A program made the translations under genes and the position numbers. The notes beneath the pieces are model-generated. The model had not been told where the DNA came from and ran no database searches. It saw only the letters and a list, made by a program, of their open reading frames with translations. From Aquabacter cavernae (GTDB lineage: Bacteria > Pseudomonadota > Alphaproteobacteria > Rhizobiales > Xanthobacteraceae), in assembly GCF_003993795.1 (NCBI RefSeq), contig NZ_RWKV01000008.1:310001-374000 (forward strand): DNA of 64,000 nucleotides, written 5' to 3'. Positions 58,184 through 64,000 of the stretch are shown piece after piece; the first letter of the stretch is position 1, and each line of letters starts with the position of its first letter.

Positions 58184-59311
58184 ATGACCGCCCGAGAGAA
58201 TGTCCGCGAACGCCCCCAGGAGCCCGCGCCCTTCCGCCTGACCAGCCTCGCCCATGGCGGCGGCTGCGGCTGCAAGCTGGCGCCCAACGTGCTCCAGGAC
58301 TTGCTGGCGGGCGGCCCCTTCGCCCAGCCCTTCGAGCGGCTGCTGGTGGGCACGGAGACCGGCGACGACGCGGCGGTGTGGGACCTGGACGGCGAGACCT
58401 GCATCATCGCCACCACCGACTTCTTCATGCCGGTGGTGGATGATCCCGACCATTTCGGGCGCATCGCCGCCACCAACGCCATTTCGGATGTCTATGCCAT
58501 GGGCGGCACGCCCATCATGGCGCTCGCCATCCTGGGCATGCCGCTGGGCAAGGTGGACACGTCCATCGTGCGCGCCATCCTCCAGGGCGGGGCGGCGGTG
58601 TGCGCGGCGGCGGGCATTCCGGTGGCGGGCGGCCATTCCATCGATAGCCCGGAGCCCATTTACGGCCTCGCAGTCATCGGCACGGCGAAGAAGGCCGACA
58701 TCCGCCGCAACAGCGGGGCGCGGGCAGGGGATGCGCTGATCCTCACCAAGGGCCTTGGCGTCGGCGTCTATTCCGCCGCCTTCAAGAAGGAGGCGCTACC
58801 GCCGGGCGCCTATGAGGAGATGATCGCCTCCACCACCTTGCTCAACAAGGTGGGCGCTGTGCTGGCGAAGGACGCGGACGTGCATGCGATCACCGACGTG
58901 ACCGGCTTCGGCCTGCTGGGCCACGGCCTGGAAATGGCGCGCGGTGCGGGCGTGGCGCTGGAAGTGGGTTTCTCGTCTTTGCCCTGGCTCTCGCAGGCGC
59001 AGGCGCTGGTGCGCGAGGGCTTCGTGACCGGCGCCTCGCTGCGCAACTGGGCGAGCTATGGGGCCGCCGTCCGCCTGCCCGAGGGGGCGCCGGACTGGCA
59101 CCGCCACCTGCTCACCGATCCCCAGACTTCGGGCGGCCTGCTGGTGGCCTGCGCGCCGGAGGCGGCGGACCGTCTTGTGGCCGAGATCCGCGCCGCGGGC
59201 TATCCGTCCGCCACCCGCATCGGCCGGGTCGTGGCGGGCGAGCCCGTGATCAAGGTGCGGGACATGGCGGGCGAGCACGTACGCAGCGGCCGGGACGTAG
59301 GGAACGGCTGA
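58184..59311 (+). CDS. selD: selenide, water dikinase (selenophosphate synthase)
   Basis: 375 residues from the ATG at 58184. The catalytic motif GGGCGCK has Cys28 (the position of E. coli Cys17), Cys30 and Lys31, so it is a cysteine enzyme and does not itself contain selenocysteine. It makes selenophosphate from selenide and ATP, the selenium donor for SelA. An in-frame TTG at 58166 is a poorer start. Located 2.2 kb beyond the fdo operon on the opposite strand. Confidence 0.95.
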   Translation: MTARENVRERPQEPAPFRLTSLAHGGGCGCKLAPNVLQDLLAGGPFAQPFERLLVGTETGDDAAVWDLDGETCIIATTDFFMPVVDDPDHFGRIAATNAISDVYAMGGTPIMALAILGMPLGKVDTSIVRAILQGGAAVCAAAGIPVAGGHSIDSPEPIYGLAVIGTAKKADIRRNSGARAGDALILTKGLGVGVYSAAFKKEALPPGAYEEMIASTTLLNKVGAVLAKDADVHAITDVTGFGLLGHGLEMARGAGVALEVGFSSLPWLSQAQALVREGFVTGASLRNWASYGAAVRLPEGAPDWHRHLLTDPQTSGGLLVACAPEAADRLVAEIRAAGYPSATRIGRVVAGEPVIKVRDMAGEHVRSGRDVGNG

Positions 59312-59354
59312 CCTCAACTCAGCGTTTCGGGTGCATCAGAAGAAGGATGCGCCC

Positions 59355-59693
59355 GTGACACCCTGGCTCCCGAAATCCTCACATCTGCGTCGGTCCGCGC
59401 TTTTGGCGGCCGTGTGCATCTCTCTGGGCGCGCCGGTTTACGCCCAACCCGCCGCGCCCACATCCAGCGGCTGCGAGGCGACGCCCGCACCGGCTCCGAC
59501 GCCCATGGCGCAGGGCGAGCATTCCGGCACCGCGCCGGGCGGCGCGGGTTCCACCGGCTGGACCGGCGGCACGGGCGGCTCAAATATCGGCACCACGCCG
59601 GGCGCGCCAACCCCAGGCTCCCCTACGGAGCACCCTGCCACCGTTCAGGGCAAGGACCCGTCCGTGGTGGGGCCGGTGCGGCGCGATTGCTGA
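59355..59693 (+). CDS. small Gly/Pro-rich exported protein
   Basis: 112 residues from a GTG at 59355 that follows GAAGGA; a GTG at 59331 is the alternative. The Sec signal ALLAAVCISLGAPVYAQ is followed by a low-complexity mature part rich in Gly, Pro, Thr and Ser and a final cysteine (VRRDC). Cysteines in SSGCEAT and at the C-terminus could form a disulphide. Function unknown. Confidence 0.6.
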   Translation: MTPWLPKSSHLRRSALLAAVCISLGAPVYAQPAAPTSSGCEATPAPAPTPMAQGEHSGTAPGGAGSTGWTGGTGGSNIGTTPGAPTPGSPTEHPATVQGKDPSVVGPVRRDC

Positions 59694-59758
59694 GGCCGAG
59701 AAACCGTCGGCCCCGTCTTTGACCGGAGCCGCATGGGCGTCACCAAGCGCCTTTGGTC

Positions 59759-61252
59759 TCAGCCCTCGCCCGCATAGCGGCGGCGCAGATGGGCGATGAA
59801 GACCGAGGCGTCCAGCGGGCGGCCGGTGGCGCGGGTCAGCAGGTCGTCCGTCTCATAGAGCGAGCCCTGGCTGTGGATGTTGGCGCGCAGCCAGCGCACC
59901 AAAGGCGAGAAGTCGCCGCGCGCGAGACCCGGCACCACGTCCGCGTCCGCCCGGCGGGCGGCGTCGAACAACTGTGCGGCAGTCATGGCGCCCAGCGTGT
60001 AGGTGGGGAAATAACCCCAGCCGCCGCTCGGCCAGTGGATGTCTTGCAGGCAGCCCAGCCGGTCATCGGGCGGGGTGATGCCCAGAAGGTCCCGCATGCC
60101 CTGGTTCCAGGCGTCCGGCAGGTCGGCGAGCGCTAACTCGTCGCCGATCATCGCCTTTTCCAGCCGGTAGCGCAGGATGATGTGGGCGGGATAGGTGACT
60201 TCGTCCGCATGGATGCGGATGAAGCCGCGCTTCACCTGCGTATAGGCGCGGAACATGGCTTCCGGCTCCCAGGCCGGGCCTGAACCGCCGAAGATCTCCT
60301 GCATGCGCGGCGCGGCGAAGGTGAGGAATTCGCGGCTTCGGCAGGCCTGCATTTCCATGAGCAGGGACTGGCTCTCATGCACGCTCATGGAGCGCGCGGC
60401 GCCCACCGGCTGGTGGATGAAGGGCTGCGGGCGCCCCTGCTCGTAGAGAGCGTGGCCGGTCTCATGCATCACGCCCATGAAGGCGCGGGCGAAGTCAGCC
60501 TCGTCATAATGGGTGGTGATGCGCACGTCATTGTCCGCGCCGCCGCAGAACGGGTGGGCGGAAACATCGAGCCGCCCGCGCTCGAAATCGAAGCCCAGCA
60601 CCTTCATCATGGAGAGGCCCAGCGCCCGCTGGGCATCCACGGCGAACGGGCCTTCGAGCGCCTCGGTCGCGGGACGGCGCGCCTGGAGGGCAATCACCTC
60701 GTCGGTAAAGCCCGGCAGGAAGGCGGCAAGGTCCGTGAACAGCGCGTCGATGCGCGCGGAGCGGGCACCGGGCTCGTAATCGTTCAGCAGCGCGTCATAG
60801 GGGGCAAGCCCGAGTTTTTCCCCCTTGGCCGCGCCGATCTCCTGCTGGAGCCGCAACACCTCCTGGAGGAAGGGGAGCAGAGCGGGAAAATCGGAATCCG
60901 CCTTCGCCTGGCGCCACTTCATCTCGCAGGCGGAGACGGCCTTGCTGGAGGCTTCCACCAGATCGGCGGGCAGGGCGGTGTCCACCGTGTAGATGCGGCG
61001 GATTTCGCGCAGATTGGCCTGCTCCCACGCCCCGAGGTCGCTCTCGCCCTCGGCCGCATCCAGCCAGTCGGCGATGCGCGGATCGGTGATCTGGGTGTGA
61101 TGGCTCACCCGCAGCAAAGCGAGGCTGTCCGCGCGCGTGCCCACGGCGCCCTTGGGCATCATGGTGTCGCTGTCCCATTGCAGGATGCCGATGGCATTGG
61201 ACAGCGCGGCGGCGCGGGCGAAATGGTCGGATAGCGCGCGATAGGCGGTCAT
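59759..61252 (-). CDS. M32-family metallocarboxypeptidase
   Basis: 497 residues. Zinc motif HETGH at residues 263-267 in GVMHETGHALYEQGRP, with the downstream glutamate in the ESQSLLMEMQACRS segment. This is the thermostable-carboxypeptidase/Taq carboxypeptidase fold, which trims C-terminal residues with broad specificity in the cytoplasm. Normal length. Single gene. Confidence 0.93.
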   Translation of the reverse strand: MTAYRALSDHFARAAALSNAIGILQWDSDTMMPKGAVGTRADSLALLRVSHHTQITDPRIADWLDAAEGESDLGAWEQANLREIRRIYTVDTALPADLVEASSKAVSACEMKWRQAKADSDFPALLPFLQEVLRLQQEIGAAKGEKLGLAPYDALLNDYEPGARSARIDALFTDLAAFLPGFTDEVIALQARRPATEALEGPFAVDAQRALGLSMMKVLGFDFERGRLDVSAHPFCGGADNDVRITTHYDEADFARAFMGVMHETGHALYEQGRPQPFIHQPVGAARSMSVHESQSLLMEMQACRSREFLTFAAPRMQEIFGGSGPAWEPEAMFRAYTQVKRGFIRIHADEVTYPAHIILRYRLEKAMIGDELALADLPDAWNQGMRDLLGITPPDDRLGCLQDIHWPSGGWGYFPTYTLGAMTAAQLFDAARRADADVVPGLARGDFSPLVRWLRANIHSQGSLYETDDLLTRATGRPLDASVFIAHLRRRYAGEG

Positions 61253-61368
61253 GGCGTTTCCCCCGTCGGCGGCCGGAGCGGTCCGGCCATGTTCCGGACC
61301 TTCTCCTTAAAGTGCTGCTCCACCGGAGAAAACAGAAAAGCAGCGTGCCGCCCGCGCGGGTGCGCGCG

Positions 61369-61713
61369 TCAGGCCGCCTTGCGCCCGGCGATGGCGCGCA
61401 TCTCGGCTTCGATGGTGCCGATGAAGGCGGCGAACGCCTCGGGGTCGTGCGTGGCCTTGTTCAGCTCCGTCGCCCAATTGGGGCGGCGCAGGGTGAAGGT
61501 GGTGAAGGCGGTGTGGGCGCCGGTCTTCTTCAGGAGATGGTCGGAGACGCGGGAGGGCAGGGCCTCCTCGATGAAATAAGCCAGCCCATGATGGGTTTTG
61601 TTGAAAGCGGTGATGCCCGCCGCCGCTTCCGCATAGCGGTCTTCCGCGATCAGGCCGGTGAGGCTGTCGATGAAGGCAATGAGCTCGGGCTTGTGGGCCG
61701 CAGATGCAACCAT
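61369..61713 (-). CDS. small helical protein of unknown function
   Basis: 114 residues, soluble, with no recognised motif. It starts MVASAAHKPELIAFIDSLTG; the segment THHGLAYFIEEALPSRVSDH is the most distinctive. The start at 61713 has GGGAG six bases upstream; an ATG at 61719 overlaps that site and is less likely. Separate unit; no partner genes. Confidence 0.65.
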   Translation of the reverse strand: MVASAAHKPELIAFIDSLTGLIAEDRYAEAAAGITAFNKTHHGLAYFIEEALPSRVSDHLLKKTGAHTAFTTFTLRRPNWATELNKATHDPEAFAAFIGTIEAEMRAIAGRKAA

Positions 61714-61876
61714 GTTCATCTCCCGTTCGTGCGCTCCCGCAGGTGAAATCCCGCGGGATGTGTTGGACACGAGGGGATGCGGAGCCGTTGGCGCGGCGGG
61801 GCAGCCGCATCCCATCCTGTGCGTGGTATTCAGTATGGCACGGGAGGCGTGGTTTTCAACGGGGCGGGCGCCCCCG

Positions 61877-62152
61877 TCATTTGTCCTCGGGCTTGTCGTC
61901 CGGCTTTCGCCCGCCCTGGCGCCCGCCTTCCTTGCCCGCCTTGCTGGCAAGGTCCCTGTCCAGGGAGAAGCTGCGCTTTTCAGGCGGCGTATTGCGCCCG
62001 CCGGTGGCTCCGGCCCGTGCGGCCAGATCCGTGCTCTGCGAGAAGCTGCGCTTTTCGGCCGGCACGCTCTTGCCGCCCATGCTCGAGATGCGACGCCGCT
62101 TTTCCGGATCCATCGAGGCGAACCCGCGTCGCGATTTCGGCTTTTCGTCCAT
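61877..62152 (-). CDS. KGG-motif stress protein with tandem repeat
   Basis: 91 residues, highly charged. The N-terminus GFASMDPEKRRRISSMGGKS is the KGG motif of YciG-like proteins. Two similar units, GKSVPAEKRSFSQSTDLAAR and GRNTPPEKRSFSLDRDLASK, follow. Such small hydrophilic proteins are associated with stationary phase or desiccation stress. Probably intrinsically disordered. Confidence 0.75.
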   Translation of the reverse strand: MDEKPKSRRGFASMDPEKRRRISSMGGKSVPAEKRSFSQSTDLAARAGATGGRNTPPEKRSFSLDRDLASKAGKEGGRQGGRKPDDKPEDK

Positions 62153-62418
62153 CCTTGACCTTTGGTTGCGGGCCGTCCGGGAGGGCCAGACGGCGCCTGT
62201 GGCGGGATGTCCGGCCCGGTTGGCCTGACCTTGGGCAAACGCAAGCTAGGGCTCACGGTTCCACGGTCCGCGTGCATTCGCTCCGTGGAGCGTTCCGGGG
62301 CTGGGGCTTTCGCCGGACTGTCTTGGAGGCGCTATGGGCGCAGAAAGCCGTTTCCTCCCGTGACGTCGCGCTCTAGCGTGGCGCCGTTCCCGCTTTGGGG
62401 ATGCGCAAGGGGGCTGAC

Positions 62419-62781
62419 ATGAAAACGGGTGTTCTCGGCGCGGCGATCGTCGTCGCCGCTCTCGCCGTCACGCCGGCCATGGCCAAGGGGCCTGGCAAAT
62501 ATGGGGTGAAGGGCACCAATGGCGGCGACAAGTCGGAATATTCCGGCAACGCCACCCTCACCAAGACCGGCGAGAATACGTGGCGGCTCGTCTCCGTCAT
62601 CGGTTCGGACAAGTTCGAAGGCTATGGTATCGGCGACGACGACATCATCGCCGTGACCTATGCGGGCGGCGGCTCCACCGCCGTGGCGCTCTATGTGGCG
62701 CAGGCGGACGGCAGCTATTCCGGCGTGTGGGCCTTCAAGGGCGACACCAAGGTGAGCATCGAGACGCTGACCCCGAAATGA
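62419..62781 (+). CDS. small secreted protein of unknown function
   Basis: 120 residues. A signal peptide (cleavage after AMA, about residue 22) precedes a short beta-rich domain with TWRLVSVIGSDKFEGYGIGD and AVTYAGGGSTAVALYV. Similar small exported proteins occur in Rhizobiales, but I know no function. AAGGGGG precedes the ATG at 62419. GntR gene converges from the right. Confidence 0.75.
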   Translation: MKTGVLGAAIVVAALAVTPAMAKGPGKYGVKGTNGGDKSEYSGNATLTKTGENTWRLVSVIGSDKFEGYGIGDDDIIAVTYAGGGSTAVALYVAQADGSYSGVWAFKGDTKVSIETLTPK

Positions 62782-62820
62782 ACTCTTGGGGTACGGGCCT
62801 TGCCGGGCGAGTGGGGGCGC

Positions 62821-63555
62821 TCAGGTGAGGTCCGAGAGGTAATGGGCCTGGTGCGTCAGGCATAGGCTGACGCGCCACTCCACCGGCACCTGGTCCAGCG
62901 AGAAGCCGAGCCGGTCGATGAGCAGAGCGGGCGTGCCGGGCGCAACGCCGAGGGCGGCCGCATCATCGGCGGGCGCGGCGACGGCCTTCAGCTTCTCCCG
63001 CGCCCGGGCCACGGTGATGCCGTAGCGCGCGGAATAGAGGCCGTAGAGATTGTTGGGAATTTCCATGTCGGTGAGGCCCGGGAACAGGGCCTCCGGCAGG
63101 GAGAGGGTCTCCACCAGCAAAGGCGCCCCGTCCAGAAGGCGCACGCGGCGGATGCGCACCACCCGGCTGCCCCGCACCAGATCCAGCGCCGCGCATTCCG
63201 CCGCGCTCGCCTTGGCCTTGCCGATGGACAGGACACGGCTGTCGGGAAAGCGCCGCACCCCGTCATTGGGCACCAGTTTGAAGAATTGGAAGAGGATGCG
63301 GTCCTCGTCGTGCCGCGCCACGAAGGTGCCGCGCCCCTGGCGGCGCACCACCAGATTCTCGGCCGCCATCTCGTCCAGCGCCTTGCGCACGGTGCCCTGG
63401 CTCACCCCCAGCTCGGCGGCGAGCTGCATCTCGCTGGGCAAGGGTTCGCCGGGCGCCCAGACGCCGTCCACCATGCGGCGGATGAGCGTGTCGCGCACCT
63501 GGCGATAGAGCGGCTTCATGCCGAGCCCGTCGCCGTCCGGCGCGGTGCCGGCCAT
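62821..63555 (-). CDS. GntR/HutC-family transcriptional regulator
   Basis: 244 residues from the ATG at 63555. Winged helix LPSEMQLAAELGVSQGTVRK near the N-terminus, then a UTRA ligand domain (RVVRIRRVRLLDGAPLLVET). An ATG at 63519 (MKPLYRQVRDTL) gives a tighter fit to the domain, and a GTG further upstream is possible. It is divergent from a hydroxyacid dehydrogenase gene, and a palindromic AT-rich site lies between, so autoregulation and control of that gene are likely. Confidence 0.85.
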   Translation of the reverse strand: MAGTAPDGDGLGMKPLYRQVRDTLIRRMVDGVWAPGEPLPSEMQLAAELGVSQGTVRKALDEMAAENLVVRRQGRGTFVARHDEDRILFQFFKLVPNDGVRRFPDSRVLSIGKAKASAAECAALDLVRGSRVVRIRRVRLLDGAPLLVETLSLPEALFPGLTDMEIPNNLYGLYSARYGITVARAREKLKAVAAPADDAAALGVAPGTPALLIDRLGFSLDQVPVEWRVSLCLTHQAHYLSDLT

Positions 63556-63698
63556 GGTCCGGGACTGGTCGCCCCCGCTGATGCCCGCCTTGCCCACGCC
63601 AACGCTTCCCCTTCGCACCTTACCACTCCGCTTTAACGTGAAATGACGGCTCCCGCCACCACCCGGCGGCCGGGGAGGGCCGCTCTGGACTGGTCTTA

Positions 63699-63714
63699 TA
63701 TCTTATATATGATA
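63699..63714. promoter_or_regulatory. AT-rich quasi-palindrome, probable GntR operator
   Basis: TATCTTATATATGATA is a 16-base inverted repeat with one non-complementary pair of positions, between the GntR gene and the divergent dehydrogenase gene. HutC-type regulators use such TATA-centred operators. It stands out from the GC-rich surroundings. Confidence 0.55.
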
Positions 63715-63791
63715 GCAGAGCAAAGAAGCGGCGTGAGGCGCCCGTGGGCGGAACAGCCCCGGCGGCACGGCCGCAGGATCCGGGGAGTAGG

Positions 63792-64000
63792 ATGCCTGAT
63801 ATTGTCGTAACCGAGTTCATGGACGAAGCCGCCCTCGATGTGCTGCGGGCGGACTATGACCTTGTCTATGATCCCACCCTCGTGGACAAGCCGGAAGCCC
63901 TGGCGGCCCTGCTGCCCGGCGTGCGCGGCCTCATCGTGCGCAACCGCACCCAGGTGCGCGGCGCGGTGCTGGAAGCGGGCACGCAGCTCCAGGTGGTCGG
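63792..64000 (+). CDS. D-isomer-specific 2-hydroxyacid dehydrogenase (5' part, cut by window)
   Basis: The first 69 residues are visible, beginning MPDIVVTEFMDEAALDVL and running through LLPGVRGLIVRNRTQV, which matches the N-terminal substrate-binding half of SerA-like dehydrogenases. GGAGTAGG precedes the ATG at 63792. The NAD-binding half lies beyond the window, so substrate (3-phosphoglycerate or another 2-hydroxyacid) is undetermined. Confidence 0.85.
   Translation, partial: MPDIVVTEFMDEAALDVLRADYDLVYDPTLVDKPEALAALLPGVRGLIVRNRTQVRGAVLEAGTQLQVV

Overview
The window is GC-rich DNA with dense, mostly operonic genes. Its gene content is typical of an alphaproteobacterium of the Rhizobiales/Hyphomicrobiales, and the mix of respiratory formate oxidation, an aa3 oxidase, a form II CO-dehydrogenase-like enzyme and Liv transport would suit a Xanthobacteraceae-like organism. 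That placement is inference from gene content and order; no rRNA or other marker gene lies here. I see no CRISPR array, insertion sequence, phage gene or replication origin.

Layout. 1-9.5 kb: fatty-acid beta-oxidation (acyl-CoA dehydrogenase cut by the window edge, bifunctional hydroxyacyl-CoA dehydrogenase/enoyl-CoA hydratase, thiolase), a MerR regulator, a divergent FadL-type outer-membrane channel and an acyl-CoA ligase. 9.8-17.5 kb: glutamate-cysteine ligase, an EamA exporter, a LysR/DUF1127 divergent pair around a 22-bp palindrome, a DUF937 protein, a Kef-type antiporter and an IalB-like secreted protein. 17.8-24.8 kb: the aa3 cytochrome c oxidase cluster (coxB, ctaD, ctaB, small CoxF-like protein, ctaG, ctaE, DUF983, SURF1), preceded by a perfect FNR/FixK box. 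24.9-29.3 kb: a frameshifted DadA-like oxidoreductase, a P1 peptidase, CcdA and a glutathione S-transferase. 29.4-35.1 kb: a complete branched-chain amino-acid-type ABC transporter. 35.3-40.7 kb: CoxG-like protein, an SBF-type transporter and a form II coxSLM-like molybdenum hydroxylase. 40.8-43.4 kb: Lrp regulator, thioredoxin reductase and a LysR regulator.

44.7-59.3 kb is the most striking part: a self-contained selenocysteine island. One minus-strand gene train encodes formate dehydrogenase-O/N-type fdoGHI (in-frame UGA at codon 200 followed by a bacterial SECIS-like hairpin), fdhE, selA, a Sel1-repeat protein, selB, the tRNA-Sec gene selC and two unrecognised proteins; selD lies nearby on the other strand behind a TlpA-like thioredoxin and a Tat-exported transglutaminase-like protein. 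The tRNA-Sec gene sits wholly inside, and exactly in register with, the 3' end of the selB reading frame, so processing the tRNA out of a selB transcript would destroy the selB message. The window ends with a carboxypeptidase, several small stress or secreted proteins, and a divergent GntR regulator/hydroxyacid dehydrogenase pair.

Functionally, formate oxidised by the periplasmic Sec-containing dehydrogenase feeds quinol, and the aa3 oxidase provides the terminal step. Beta-oxidation, Liv transport and the CoxL-type hydroxylase supply other reduced carbon. The FNR box implies oxygen-responsive control of the oxidase.
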